DNA of 64,000 nucleotides from Bacillota bacterium (GCA_023400235.1 JAEXFI010000039.1:62001-126000); one strand, 5' to 3'; numbered from the stretch's first letter, positions 8,419-18,294 are shown. A program made the numbers and translations. Notes: generated from the sequence alone by a model not told the origin.

Positions 8419-11031
8419 TTACCTTTTCATTATACCCGTTGAGATAGTCTTACACAGCTGTATCACCACAAAGGGCGCAAGACCCAGCAAACCTATGATC
8501 CCCAGGTGGTCTATTACGCGGGTGTCGATTTCAAACAGGTGCTGTAGAGGCGGAACGACCAATACCAGCATAAGCAGCGCCATTCCAAGCAGGACTGCTC
8601 CCCATTGATATTTGTTTGTAAAGAACCCTATTTTGAACAATGGATACTTTGAACGGCAGTTAAAGCCGTGTATAAGCCTTGCCAGCGCCAGTACGGCAAA
8701 GGCCAGGGTGCTGGCAAGCGCAGGATTTCCAACATTCAGCCCGTAATAAAAGGCGCAAAGGGCAGCGGCAGCAATTACCGCTCCTTCAAATATAACGTGA
8801 AGCAGGAAGCCTCTGTTCAGCAGAGGTTCATTTATATCCCTGGGCTTTGAATTCAGTACGTCTTTCCTGTATGGCTCCAGACCAAGTGCTATTGCCGGCA
8901 TGGAGTCGGTGAGCAGATTGATGAACAACAGGTGCATGGCCGTAAACGGCAGAGGAAGAGCCAGTACGGAAGTGTAGAGGACTGCAAGTATGCCTGCGGT
9001 ATTGCCTGAGAGAAGGAACTTGATGGCGTTCTTTATATTTGCATAAATACTTCGTCCGTTTGCTACTGCCTTTACAATTGTAGCGAAATTGTCATCCACC
9101 AGAATCATCGAGGCTGCATCCTTGGCCACTTCGGTTCCCACTTTACCCATGGCTACACCGATATCAGCCTGTTTCAGCGCAGGAGCATCATTCACACCGT
9201 CCCCTGTCATGGATACTACATTCCCTAAATCCTGCCAGGCTTTTACAATACGTATCTTATGCTCCGGTGAGACACGGGCATATACTGAAATATCCCGAAC
9301 TCTGCTTTTCAATTCCTCATCGGACATCTTTTCTACATCCACGCCTTCCACAGCATGGCTCTTTTCATCCATAATCCCTATCTGCAGCGCAATAGCCGAG
9401 GCCGTAATCTTATGGTCACCGGTTATCATTACTGGCTTTATACCGGCACGTATGCAGTCTGCCACCGCCTGCTTTGATTCCTCTCGGGGAGGGTCTATCA
9501 TGGCAACCAGTCCCACAAAGGTAAGGTCCTTTTCATGGTCGGTGGTGAGCTTTGTCTGAGAAGCAAAGCTTTTTTGTGCAAAGGCAAGTACTCGCAAGCC
9601 CTCCTGGGAAAATTCCCTGTTTATTTTTTCTATGAACTCTATATTGTCTTCTTCCATTGGTTTTTCTCCATGCTCGGTCAGAACACTTTTGGACCTGCTC
9701 AGTATCACATCCGGAGCGCCTTTGGTAAACATCAGATATTGACCGTCTATGTTGTGCAGGGTGCTCATGAGCTTTCTGTCCGAATCAAAGGGCACTTCCG
9801 ACAGCCTGATATATTCCTCACGGACATCCTCTTCCTCATAACGGTAATCGTTTGCAAGCTTTACAAAGGCTACCTCGGTGGGATCACCTACGGCTGTTCC
9901 GTCATTGATGGTGGCGTCACTTGACAATATGCTTATTTTCACAATAGAACGTTGAAGCGTATGCTCCATATCCAGCTTGTCAGAATCAAAGGCTTTCCAG
10001 CCCACAAAGACTTTTTTAGCCACCATTTTATTCTGGGTAAGAGTTCCTGTCTTGTCAGAACAGATGACCGAAACGCTGCCCAGACTTTCTACAGCATGCA
10101 GCTTTCTGACTATGGCGTTTTCCTTTGCCATCTTTTGTGTTCCAATTGCCAGCACAATGGTCACTATGGAGCTGAGTGCCTCGGGTATTGCTGCAACTGC
10201 CAGAGCTATTGCAAACATGAAGGAATCTATTACCGAGTAGCCTCTGATAATATTAGTAGCCAATATTATTCCGCACAGTACAAGAATAGCCACTGCAAGC
10301 TTTTTGCCGAATTTGTCCAGGCTCACCTGAAGAGGAGTCTGCTTGTTTTCGGCAGCATCCATAAGTGAGGCTATTTTGCCAAGCTCAGTGGACATACCAA
10401 TGCTTGTGACGGCCACAACAGCTCTGCCGTAAGTCACATGGCTGCCTGTAAAGACCATGTTTTTTCTGTCCCCTATGGGAACATCCGTACCCTCTATGAT
10501 ATCAACAGTTTTCACAACACTTTCGGACTCTCCGGTAAGAGAGCTTTCATTTACCTGAAGGCTGTGGTTCTCTATTATTCTGCCATCGGCGCTGATGAAG
10601 TCTCCGGCCTCCAGTAAAAGTATATCCCCCACCAGCACCTCTCTGGAGGGTATTTCCATTCTCAGCTTGTTTCTTATTACCCGGGCAACGGGAGATGAAA
10701 GGGATTTCAAGCTTTCCAAGGATTTTTCAGCCTTGAAATGCTGTACGGTACCCAGAATTGAATTTAAAATAGTAACTGCAAAAATAACTATTGCGCTTTC
10801 ATAATCCTTGAGAAAAAGTGAAACTATGGCAGCGACTAAAAGTATGATTACGAGAAAATCCTTAAACTGTCCCAGAAAAACTTTTATAAGACCGGCCTTT
10901 TTACCAGCCTGCAGTTCGTTGTACCCGTATTTCTCACGCATAGCTGCAATGTCCTTAGGGTCAATACCGTTAAGGTTGGTTTTCAGCTCCTTTAGTACCT
11001 CCTCAGCCCCGTGGTTGTAAATATTCTTCAT
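8419..11031 (-). CDS. Calcium-type cation-transporting P-type ATPase
   Basis: An 870-residue P2A-type ATPase, the normal length for bacterial Ca2+ pumps. Visible marks are the actuator loop TGES, the M4 motif IPEAL, the phosphorylation site D326 in DKTGTLTQNKM, the nucleotide-domain FTKGAPD, and the hinge MTGDGVNDAPALKQADIG. The C-terminal part holds four more membrane helices with NLLTDSMPAIALG. It likely exports Ca2+ (possibly Mn2+) from the cytoplasm at the expense of ATP. The start ATG has AGGGGGAG six bases upstream. It stands alone between a convergent catabolic locus and a divergently transcribed PQQ-protein gene; the 344-base gap at 11032-11375 must hold both promoters. Confidence 0.93.
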   Translation of the reverse strand: MKNIYNHGAEEVLKELKTNLNGIDPKDIAAMREKYGYNELQAGKKAGLIKVFLGQFKDFLVIILLVAAIVSLFLKDYESAIVIFAVTILNSILGTVQHFKAEKSLESLKSLSSPVARVIRNKLRMEIPSREVLVGDILLLEAGDFISADGRIIENHSLQVNESSLTGESESVVKTVDIIEGTDVPIGDRKNMVFTGSHVTYGRAVVAVTSIGMSTELGKIASLMDAAENKQTPLQVSLDKFGKKLAVAILVLCGIILATNIIRGYSVIDSFMFAIALAVAAIPEALSSIVTIVLAIGTQKMAKENAIVRKLHAVESLGSVSVICSDKTGTLTQNKMVAKKVFVGWKAFDSDKLDMEHTLQRSIVKISILSSDATINDGTAVGDPTEVAFVKLANDYRYEEEDVREEYIRLSEVPFDSDRKLMSTLHNIDGQYLMFTKGAPDVILSRSKSVLTEHGEKPMEEDNIEFIEKINREFSQEGLRVLAFAQKSFASQTKLTTDHEKDLTFVGLVAMIDPPREESKQAVADCIRAGIKPVMITGDHKITASAIALQIGIMDEKSHAVEGVDVEKMSDEELKSRVRDISVYARVSPEHKIRIVKAWQDLGNVVSMTGDGVNDAPALKQADIGVAMGKVGTEVAKDAASMILVDDNFATIVKAVANGRSIYANIKNAIKFLLSGNTAGILAVLYTSVLALPLPFTAMHLLFINLLTDSMPAIALGLEPYRKDVLNSKPRDINEPLLNRGFLLHVIFEGAVIAAAALCAFYYGLNVGNPALASTLAFAVLALARLIHGFNCRSKYPLFKIGFFTNKYQWGAVLLGMALLMLVLVVPPLQHLFEIDTRVIDHLGIIGLLGLAPFVVIQLCKTISTGIMKR

Positions 11032-11292
11032 GTGACTCCCCCTCTGTGTGGTATATTTAAATTTATATTATGAAATAAATTTAAATTCCAGAAATTAAGT
11101 GAAATAAGATAATTTTAATCTTTGCTCTTTTCAGGAAATGTATTCGGAAATGGATTGAAAGTTAAAATTATTATACATAAGCAGGAAAAACATTACAATT
11201 ATATATTTAATATATTAACAGCAAATTCACAATTGGGGGAAAACTTAACAAGGTAAACGGTTAATCTTAAGAAATAATTAGTAAAAATGAAA

Positions 11293-11321
11293 TGTAATTT
11301 TAAAAGCTATTCTGATATAAT
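11293..11321 (+). promoter_or_regulatory. Probable extended -10 promoter for the propeller-protein genes
   Basis: TGATATAAT (11313-11321) is an exact extended -10, with a poor -35 (TGTAAT at 11293-11298) 17 bases upstream. It lies about 55 bases before the first propeller gene. The rest of the 11032-11375 gap is very AT-rich, and no other element was seen, apart from the expected but unrecognised ATPase promoter. Confidence 0.45.
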
Positions 11322-11375
11322 ATCAAAGGGGTTTGTCAAATAAAGGCTTCAGAGGCAAACCAACAGGAGGTAAAC

Positions 11376-13211
11376 ATGAGTCCGAGAAGAAAAAAGAGAA
11401 ACAGCTTTTTGCCTGTGATAACGGTATTTTTTACTGTTTTACTTATAGCCCTGACTGCAGTATATTTGATGTTCAGCGGCAAGATACCCTGGCTTGCTCC
11501 GGCAGGCTTTACACAAGCAGACAGTACTTCAAAAAATACAGGAGCAGCAAACACTACCAAGGCCGGGGACACTACAGGAAATCAGTCCTCCGGGGGAAGT
11601 CAGATACCTTCTGATGATTCGGAAGGCCCGCCTCCGGAAAGTGAAAACCCGGATGATCTGGTGATTTCGTGGAAAAATCCCGAAAGTCTGTCCGGAAAAA
11701 AGGCTCTGAGTGACGGAGCCTGGCAGAAGCTGTATAAGGACGGCGGTAAAATTTCCTACTGGACCTTGGTCAATAACAAGACAGTAAAGAATTATGAGCC
11801 TCCATATAATACCGCCTTCGGTTCACCTGAAAAATATTCTCAGCTTGAGGGCGTTACCGCCTTTAGGGGAAATAACTTTAGAACAGCACCCTCATGGGGA
11901 AAGGCAAGTGTTAAGGAAAAGAAGCTTGAAATAGTGTGGACCCATGATATTGGAGCCGTATCAGGAGTAGGCAGCTATTGGCCGGGTGCCGGCTGGACAG
12001 GCCAGCCGCTTTTGGTGCATTGGAGCCAGGAGGTCAGGCAGGTTATGAATGTGAACTCAGACCTGAAGTCAAAGGAGCTGGTGGAGGTTATATATCCCGT
12101 ATTTGACGGAAATGTATATTTCCTTGATATGGAGACAGGAAAGCCTTCCCGGCCCAAGATGAATATTGGCTTTACCGTAAAGGGCACAGGCATGGTGGAC
12201 CCCAGAGGCTATCCCCTGTTCTACACAGGTCAGGGCTTGAATGAAATTAACGGTAAAAAGGGTTCCTTCAAATATAGAATATTCAACCTTATAAATCAGA
12301 AGGAAATATACTCCTTCCCGGGGAGTGACCCTGCTGCCTTCCGCAACTGGGGAGCAAATGATTCCTCTGCAATGCTGAACAGATATACGGATACCCTCAT
12401 AAACTGCGGTGAAAACGGTCTGGTGTACAAAGCAAAGCTGAACACCAAGTTTGACAGCAAGGCAGGGACAGTCACTATTGAGCCAAATGTGACAAAGTAC
12501 CGCTACAAGAGCAGCTACAGTTCCGAACAGGGAATAGAAAACTCACCGGCCTTTTACAGGAATCTTATGTATTTTGCCGACAACGGAGGTACCATTCAGT
12601 GCCTGGATATTAATAAAATGGAACCGGTCTGGATATACAATGCCGGTGATGATACCGACAGTACAATAACGCTGGAGGAGACTCCTGAGGGTGTATTCCT
12701 TTATACGGCCAACGAAATCGACAAAAGGGGAAAAGCCGGTTCAAGAGCCAACTGTAATATAAGAAAGCTTAATGCCTTGACTGGTGAACTTGTTTGGCAG
12801 AAGGATTACTCCTGTGTTTATCAATCCTATATTAACGGCGGCGCGTTAGCAACCCCTGTAGTTGGCAAGAATGATATAAGTGATGTTGTCATATTTAATA
12901 TCGCCCTGACAGGCTCTACAAGCGACGGCACGCTGGTTGCCCTGGACAAGAAGACCGGCAGGGAGGTATGGAAGAGACATCTGGATGCTTATAGCTGGAG
13001 TTCACCTGTAGACTTTATGTCTGAGGAAGGCAAAACCTATATGCTGCTGTGTGACTTCAAGGGAGACATGCATCTTATTGACCCAAAGACGGGAGAGGAT
13101 CTGGACAAAATATCCGTTGGCGGAAATGTTGAAGCATCTCCTTCCGTATACAACAACATGGCTGTTGTGGGAACCTATGCTCAAAAGATATACGGTGTAA
13201 AAATCAAGTAG
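11376..13211 (+). CDS. Membrane-anchored PQQ-like beta-propeller protein (first paralogue)
   Basis: A 611-residue protein with a short basic N-terminus, one membrane segment (about residues 9-31), a Ser/Thr/Gly-rich spacer, then a large domain of WD/PQQ-like strands. Repeats such as LVALDKKTGREVWKR and LNALTGELVWQK are the typical PQQ-enzyme repeat motif found in non-enzymatic propellers such as BamB. It is likely anchored with the propeller outside the cell. The function is unknown; a scaffolding or polymer-binding role is only a guess. A close paralogue follows in tandem. AGGAGG lies five bases before the ATG. Confidence 0.82.
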   Translation: MSPRRKKRNSFLPVITVFFTVLLIALTAVYLMFSGKIPWLAPAGFTQADSTSKNTGAANTTKAGDTTGNQSSGGSQIPSDDSEGPPPESENPDDLVISWKNPESLSGKKALSDGAWQKLYKDGGKISYWTLVNNKTVKNYEPPYNTAFGSPEKYSQLEGVTAFRGNNFRTAPSWGKASVKEKKLEIVWTHDIGAVSGVGSYWPGAGWTGQPLLVHWSQEVRQVMNVNSDLKSKELVEVIYPVFDGNVYFLDMETGKPSRPKMNIGFTVKGTGMVDPRGYPLFYTGQGLNEINGKKGSFKYRIFNLINQKEIYSFPGSDPAAFRNWGANDSSAMLNRYTDTLINCGENGLVYKAKLNTKFDSKAGTVTIEPNVTKYRYKSSYSSEQGIENSPAFYRNLMYFADNGGTIQCLDINKMEPVWIYNAGDDTDSTITLEETPEGVFLYTANEIDKRGKAGSRANCNIRKLNALTGELVWQKDYSCVYQSYINGGALATPVVGKNDISDVVIFNIALTGSTSDGTLVALDKKTGREVWKRHLDAYSWSSPVDFMSEEGKTYMLLCDFKGDMHLIDPKTGEDLDKISVGGNVEASPSVYNNMAVVGTYAQKIYGVKIK

Positions 13212-13334
13212 GCCCTGCATATATAAAGATTGAGAAGAAAGTGTGAAAGAATTTGAAGCATATAAGAAGTGGCACCGATTCCATGCCGAGACTTTCATGG
13301 AGTTTTGTGCGAAATAGGAGGCATGGAAATAATA

Positions 13335-15146
13335 ATGAGAAGATACAAAAGAAGAGCTACAAATAGATTAAAGGCCTTTATGACGATTATAATCCTGGCA
13401 TTGATAACAACGGGTATCTGGATTGGACTGAGCAAGCTGTTTGATTCTGACCGTGACAGTATAAAAACCACTTCAAATGCATCGGGAAATACCAGTTCGG
13501 CAAGTTCCTGGGAAGAGGAGCTTGAACCCGATCCGGTTGCAGACCCCATGCCTGCGGAATTGACAGATGCAGAAAAATTAAAGTCTTCCTGGACTGAAGA
13601 GTCGGATTTTGGGGGTAAAAAGGCATTTGCTGAGTTTGCTCTTGACAATACCTTTTCAAACGGCTTGAGCATGCAGTCCTGGATATTTCGTAACAATACG
13701 CCTTTAAAGGAATTCAAACCCACCAAAAAGAACAGGATTGAATTCGGACCGTCGTCGGAATATTCCAAACTGGAAGGAGTTACCGCCTTCAGAGGAAATA
13801 ATTACAGAGATAATGCCTCCTTTGGAACCAGAACTGTTACAGACAAGAAGCTTGAAATTGTCTGGAAGAAAGACGGACTTGGAGCCATATCCGCCCACAA
13901 CAGCTATTGGCCGGGCACCGGCTGGACAGGTCAGCCCCTTTTGGTTCACTGGCCGGAAGATGTAAGAAAGCTCATGAATATCAACAGTGAAATGAAGGCC
14001 AAGGATTTGGTAGAGGTAATATATCCCGCTCTTGACGGGAATATTTATTTTCTTGATCTGGCTACAGGCAAGCCCACAAGAGATAAGATTGAAATCGGGT
14101 ATCCCATAAAAGGTACTGGAATGGTGGATCCCAGAGGCTACCCCATATTGTATACCGGTATGGGCATAAATGAAAACGCCGGAAAGTTTACTGAGTACAA
14201 ATATAGAATTATTAATCTGCTTGACCAAAAGGAGCTTTATTCCATTTTCGGAAGGGATGAGGCCGCCTTCAGAGGCTGGGGAGCAAATGATTCCTCCGCC
14301 CTTTTGGACAGCAAGACGGACACACTGCTAAATGTGGGCGAAAATGGCCTTGTGTACAGGGTCAAGCTGAATACCAGGTTTGACAAAACCGCAGGAACCT
14401 TGTCCATAGCCCCTCAGCTGACAAAATACCGTTATAGGAGTCCCTTTAACGATGAGCAGGGTATAGAGAACTCTCCTGCCATATACAAGAACTACATGTA
14501 TTTCTGCGACAACGGGGGAACTCTTCAGTGCCTGGACCTCAACACCATGAAGCCCGTATGGATATATGAAACCCATGACGATACTGATGCCACCATTGTT
14601 ATAGAAGAAACCAAGGAGGGAGTTTTCCTCTACACTGCAAATCAGGTGGACAAGCGGGGAGAAAATGGCAAGGTACCCGTTGCAGACTGTAATATAAGGA
14701 AATTAAATGCACTGACGGGTGAACTGGTCTGGCAAAAGAATTACCAGTGTGTGTATAATTACTATATTAACGGCGGAGCATTGGGTACTCCTGTAATCGG
14801 CAAGGATGACATCAGCAACATGGTTATCTTCAACATCTGTTTTACAGGCTCCAACAGCGACGGCACCATGGTTGCCCTGGACAAGAAAACCGGTGAGGAG
14901 ATATGGAAAAAGAAGCTGACCTCCTACAGCTGGTGTTCACCTCTTGACTTTAAGAGTTCAGACGGCAAAACCTACATGGTCTACAGTGATTTTTCAGGGT
15001 ATATGCATCTGGTTGACCCTATGAACGGAAAGACTCTTGATTCCGTTTCACTCCAGGGAAATGTGGAGTCCTCTCCTGCAATATACAATGACACCATAGT
15101 AGTTGGAAGCTATGCCAAAAAAATATTCGGAATAAAAGTAAGATAA
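13335..15146 (+). CDS. Membrane-anchored PQQ-like beta-propeller protein (second paralogue)
   Basis: A 603-residue paralogue of the preceding gene, with the same plan: basic N-terminus, membrane helix (about residues 15-33), acidic Ser-rich spacer, PQQ-like propeller. Shared blocks include GVTAFRGNN, SYWPG.GWTGQPLLVHW and INGGAL.TPV. An in-frame ATG 22 codons upstream (13269) exists, but the AGGAGG at 13316-13321 favours 13335; the ATG at 13323 is too close to it. The 123-base gap from gene one contains no terminator, so they are probably co-transcribed. A terminator follows at 15201. Function unknown. Confidence 0.82.
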   Translation: MRRYKRRATNRLKAFMTIIILALITTGIWIGLSKLFDSDRDSIKTTSNASGNTSSASSWEEELEPDPVADPMPAELTDAEKLKSSWTEESDFGGKKAFAEFALDNTFSNGLSMQSWIFRNNTPLKEFKPTKKNRIEFGPSSEYSKLEGVTAFRGNNYRDNASFGTRTVTDKKLEIVWKKDGLGAISAHNSYWPGTGWTGQPLLVHWPEDVRKLMNINSEMKAKDLVEVIYPALDGNIYFLDLATGKPTRDKIEIGYPIKGTGMVDPRGYPILYTGMGINENAGKFTEYKYRIINLLDQKELYSIFGRDEAAFRGWGANDSSALLDSKTDTLLNVGENGLVYRVKLNTRFDKTAGTLSIAPQLTKYRYRSPFNDEQGIENSPAIYKNYMYFCDNGGTLQCLDLNTMKPVWIYETHDDTDATIVIEETKEGVFLYTANQVDKRGENGKVPVADCNIRKLNALTGELVWQKNYQCVYNYYINGGALGTPVIGKDDISNMVIFNICFTGSNSDGTMVALDKKTGEEIWKKKLTSYSWCSPLDFKSSDGKTYMVYSDFSGYMHLVDPMNGKTLDSVSLQGNVESSPAIYNDTIVVGSYAKKIFGIKVR

Positions 15147-15200
15147 GCTGGCCTCAACAGAGATTGCCTGCCTGGGCAGAGGCGGCGAAAACACGTCTTA

Positions 15201-15262
15201 AAAAGAGCGTGCTTTAAAGGTGTATTTGCACTGGTTCAAGCAGGCTCTTTTAATCTGTTTTA
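15201..15262 (+). terminator. Terminator after the propeller-protein pair
   Basis: AAAAGAGC plus TGCTT (15201-15214) pairs with AAGCA plus GCTCTTTT (15238-15251) with one mismatch; a U-rich tail follows. It separates the propeller pair from the signal peptidase unit. Confidence 0.75.
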
Positions 15263-15350
15263 AAATATTTGGAAGGTTTTATCACCTTGGGTCATAATTT
15301 ATTAAGGAAAAATTAATAGTTTAGATGTATAAAAACCTTCGCAAATGTAT

Positions 15351-15520
15351 TATAATTAGAATAATTTGGATAGGGGAGTCTGGATTTCATACCTTTCAAC
15401 AATGCTGCCGTATAGTGAAGGGAACCAACTTCTTGTCTCAGCTGTCTAATAAATGGGGAGATAGGACAGAAGAAAAAGCAACGGTATAAAAAATTTTCCC
15501 AATACCGGAATGGAGATTAT
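15351..15520 (+). promoter_or_regulatory. Promoter and structured leader ahead of signal peptidase
   Basis: A TATAAT at 15351-15356 would start an RNA near 15363, leaving a leader of about 155 bases before the lepB start. The leader contains CTGTCT...GGACAG arms (15441-15469) flanked by TTCT/AGAA, and just before the ribosome site CGGTAT(14)ATACCG (15482-15507). No known riboswitch class was recognised. The -35 is unclear. Confidence 0.35.
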
Positions 15521-16093
15521 ATGAAGATTTTAAGAGAAATTACAAGCTGGCTTGGTACTATTGTCGTTTCAATAATTGTAGCACTGCTTATAATTATTTT
15601 TCTTTTTCAGCCTACTAGCGTAGATGGGCATTCAATGGAAAACACACTGCACAATGGAAACAAAATCATTATTAACAAGACTCAGAATATTTTCCACAAG
15701 GTTCCCAAATACGAGGATATAGTTGTTATTGACAGCAGGGTGGACAGGGAGAGAAAGTTTATGGATAATATTACTGATCCTCTCAAATATAATCTGATTG
15801 TCACCAAAATCAGAGGAAGTGTTGACGAAATCTTCTGGGTAAAAAGAGTCATAGGCAGACCTGGAGATGTGCTGGAATTTAAGGATGGAAAAGTTGTGAG
15901 AAATGGAACCGTATTGGAGGAAAGCTACATAAAGGAGCCCATGCTGTATCAGTCTGATGAGAAAATAACCGTACCCGAAAAAAGTGTTTTCGTTATGGGA
16001 GACAACAGAAATGACAGTAAGGACAGCAGAGTTATAGGCTGCGTTCCCTTGGACCATGTTATAGGAAAATATTTATTCAAGTTAGGATTCTAG
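15521..16093 (+). CDS. lepB: Signal peptidase I
   Basis: A 190-residue type I signal peptidase of Gram-positive length. After a short cytoplasmic start and one membrane helix (about residues 12-30) comes the catalytic serine S38 in GHSMENTL. The catalytic lysine is K108 in WVKRVIGRPGD, and the conserved box GDNRNDSKDSR follows. It cleaves signal peptides from exported proteins on the outer face of the membrane, which fits a genome with many secreted xylanases. GGAGA lies six bases before the ATG. The thioesterase gene starts 8 bases after its stop, so the two are coupled in one transcript. Confidence 0.93.
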   Translation: MKILREITSWLGTIVVSIIVALLIIIFLFQPTSVDGHSMENTLHNGNKIIINKTQNIFHKVPKYEDIVVIDSRVDRERKFMDNITDPLKYNLIVTKIRGSVDEIFWVKRVIGRPGDVLEFKDGKVVRNGTVLEESYIKEPMLYQSDEKITVPEKSVFVMGDNRNDSKDSRVIGCVPLDHVIGKYLFKLGF

Positions 16094-16101
16094 GAGAAAA
16101 T

Positions 16102-16851
16102 ATGGGTACCGTCCCGATATTTAGCAAGAGCTACCATGTAGACTATGGAGCTGCTGATTTTTATAGAAGATTAAAGCTCAGTTCCCTGTTCAATTATTTT
16201 CAGGATATAGCCAGCCTGCATGCTGAAAATCTGGGTCTGGGTGTGGAAGAGCTTCATGAGAAGCAGGGTGTGACCTGGGTGCTGGTAAAAATGCTGGTGC
16301 GGATGGACAGGTTTCCGGTTCTCAATGAAGAGGTAATTATTGAAACCTGGCCTATTGAACCCAAAAGGCTGGAGTTTGAGAGAGACTTTTTCTTAAGGGA
16401 TGCAAAGGGAAATATATTGGGAAGAGCAAGCTCCAGTTGGGTGATAATGGATGTTAAGAGCAGAGAAATCCGAAGAACTGAGCTATTTCCGGCAAAGCTG
16501 CCGCTTTTTCACAAGGAACGGGCTGTTGAGGGACGTATAGGGAAAATTAAGTCAAATGGGCAATTGGAAAAGGTGTATATTAAGAAAGTCGGTTATAGTG
16601 ATATTGATATAAATGGACATCTTAACAATTCAAAATACATCGATTATATAACAGATTGTTTTTCCATAGAGAAGCACGGGCAGTATGCAGTGGATTCAAT
16701 ACAGGTTAATTATAGCAGTGAGGCCTTGGCTGGTGATTCCATAGTTTTTTTAAAGGATATATCCGGACTTGAGTCGGGAACAGTATACGTTGAGGGAGTA
16801 GACGAAGCAGGTGAAAAGACATATTTTAAAGCTTGTATTACGTTAAAATAA
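16102..16851 (+). CDS. Acyl-ACP thioesterase
   Basis: A 249-residue double hot-dog thioesterase of the FatA/FatB-like bacterial family (Acyl-ACP_TE). The N-terminal hot-dog begins near YHVDYGAADFYRRLKLSSLFNYFQD. The second carries the catalytic Asp-x-Asn-x-His set in YSDIDINGHLNNSKY. It releases free fatty acids from acyl-ACP in the cytoplasm; such enzymes are common in clostridia. It lies 8 bases downstream of lepB behind TAGGAGAAA and is probably translated from the same RNA. There is no functional tie to protein export that the sequence shows. Confidence 0.88.
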   Translation: MGTVPIFSKSYHVDYGAADFYRRLKLSSLFNYFQDIASLHAENLGLGVEELHEKQGVTWVLVKMLVRMDRFPVLNEEVIIETWPIEPKRLEFERDFFLRDAKGNILGRASSSWVIMDVKSREIRRTELFPAKLPLFHKERAVEGRIGKIKSNGQLEKVYIKKVGYSDIDINGHLNNSKYIDYITDCFSIEKHGQYAVDSIQVNYSSEALAGDSIVFLKDISGLESGTVYVEGVDEAGEKTYFKACITLK

Positions 16852-16878
16852 CCTGCGGTTTGTACAAAGGAGGCTTTT

Positions 16879-17499
16879 ATGACAAACAATCAGAAATTGA
16901 AGGGTCTTGTTGCAATACTTTTTATACTTATTGTTGTACTGGTAGGCTTGCTGATCTATGCCACCACCGTGTATAAACCGGGAGTGCCGGCAGCGGATAC
17001 TGCTCCTTCCACAGCATCAGTGTCATCGGGAGCAGAACAGACTCCGGGAGGAAATACTGGCGCAGAAGAAAATATGGAACTGGAACTCTACAAATACAGC
17101 GGCGAAGACTATGACAACCCCAAAGAAATTGTCAAGGTTACAGTGAGCAAGAAGCTGTATGAGGAGGATTTAACAGCAGCCATAAACAAGGTTCTTGAAG
17201 CTGCGGGCTTGAGTATAAGCAAGGCAGTACTGGACGGCGATTTTATCACGGTGGATTTGAAAAAGGAAGTTGCTGCGAAGTTTAACATAGGAAGTGCAGG
17301 GGGCATCACCAACACAAATATTCTGGCAATGACGGTTTTAAATCTTCCCAAGGTCGAAAAGCTTGAAATAACTGTTGAAGGCCAGCACAATGTTGAAGGT
17401 GATCACTTCAGCTTCAATGGTATTTTTACCAAGTCCGCCGACGGCAAGAAGTATCAGTTTGCCATGGGGGATACGCAAGGGAAGCTGATTGACTTTTAA
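16879..17499 (+). CDS. GerMN-domain membrane-anchored protein
   Basis: A 206-residue protein with an N-terminal membrane segment (about residues 9-29), a Ser/Thr/Gly/Pro linker, and a single GerMN-like domain (about residues 70-206). The domain features VSKKLYEEDLTAAINKVLEAAGL, a central strand FITVDLKKEVAAKF, and NTLNLPKV-like and ITVEGQ segments. GerMN domains are named for the spore germination protein GerM and are often duplicated; one copy here. It is probably on the outer face of the membrane. GGAGG lies seven bases before the ATG. The next gene follows in 21 bases. The link to sporulation is by family only. Confidence 0.7.
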   Translation: MTNNQKLKGLVAILFILIVVLVGLLIYATTVYKPGVPAADTAPSTASVSSGAEQTPGGNTGAEENMELELYKYSGEDYDNPKEIVKVTVSKKLYEEDLTAAINKVLEAAGLSISKAVLDGDFITVDLKKEVAAKFNIGSAGGITNTNILAMTVLNLPKVEKLEITVEGQHNVEGDHFSFNGIFTKSADGKKYQFAMGDTQGKLIDF

Positions 17500-17520
17500 C
17501 ACAGGAGGACGAGAGAAGCT

Positions 17521-18294
17521 GTGGTAAAAAATAGACTTGTCAAAGCAGGTTTGTATATAGCTGCCGCCGCCGGAATTCTTGATACAATCATTATACGCAG
17601 CAGAAGCGGAAGTATGGATTTCGGAATCATACTTCCAGGTCTGGGCGGGCTGGCCTTATTGCTGGGCTTGATTTTTTCCGGCAGCAATATATATAGAAAA
17701 AGAAAAAAACTGTTCAATAAGTTATTCAAAGCAGCTCTGGTGCTGTTTACCCTCTGGCTTGTTTCATTTGTTATTGTATCTGCCATATTGATAGGTTCTG
17801 CATTTTCCCAAAGGGCTGAGAAGGTTGACTGTGTCATAGTGCTTGGGGCGGGACTTAAAGGGGAGAAACCCACGCTTGTCCTTGCTCAGAGGCTTGACAA
17901 TACATTGGCCTATGCAGCAGAAAATCCGGGAACGGTAATAATCGTGTCGGGTGGACAGGGCAGGGGAGAGACCATTACAGAAGCAGAGGGCATGAAGAGA
18001 TATCTTGTAAGGCACGGAATTGATGAGAACCTCATAATAAAAGAGGAAAAGTCCACAAGTACCTTTGAAAACATGGTTTTTTCAAGGGAGCTATACAAGC
18101 AGAGCTTTGGCAGGGAACTCCGGCGGGTGATGATTATAACCAATGATTTTCACATGTTCAGGTCAAAAATGCTGGCCAAAAGGGCGGGGCTCGAACCCCG
18201 GGGCATCAGCTCGGGAACACCCTTCTACATATATCCCAACGTATTTTTAAGAGAATATCTGGCAGTATTTAAATCATTGGTTTTTGACAGATAA
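17521..18294 (+). CDS. YdcF/DUF218-family membrane protein
   Basis: A 257-residue protein starting at GTG (ACAGGAGGA upstream). Two N-terminal membrane regions (about residues 9-25 and 36-50) and a third (about 67-92) precede a DUF218 domain. This domain shows VIVLGAGLKGEKPTLVLAQRLDNTL, VSGGQGRGE, EAEGMKRYLV, EEKSTSTFENM and ITNDFHMFR. Relatives (YdcF, SanA, ElyC) act in envelope processes and may bind nucleotides; activity is not established. It shares a transcript with the GerMN gene. Its last 21 bases overlap the convergent MFS gene, and its terminator lies inside that gene. Confidence 0.85.
   Translation: MVKNRLVKAGLYIAAAAGILDTIIIRSRSGSMDFGIILPGLGGLALLLGLIFSGSNIYRKRKKLFNKLFKAALVLFTLWLVSFVIVSAILIGSAFSQRAEKVDCVIVLGAGLKGEKPTLVLAQRLDNTLAYAAENPGTVIIVSGGQGRGETITEAEGMKRYLVRHGIDENLIIKEEKSTSTFENMVFSRELYKQSFGRELRRVMIITNDFHMFRSKMLAKRAGLEPRGISSGTPFYIYPNVFLREYLAVFKSLVFDR

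Noticed and set aside
15363..15520. Known riboswitch (c-di-GMP, c-di-AMP, purine, lysine) ahead of lepB
   Set aside because: The conserved core sequences of these classes were looked for and not found.
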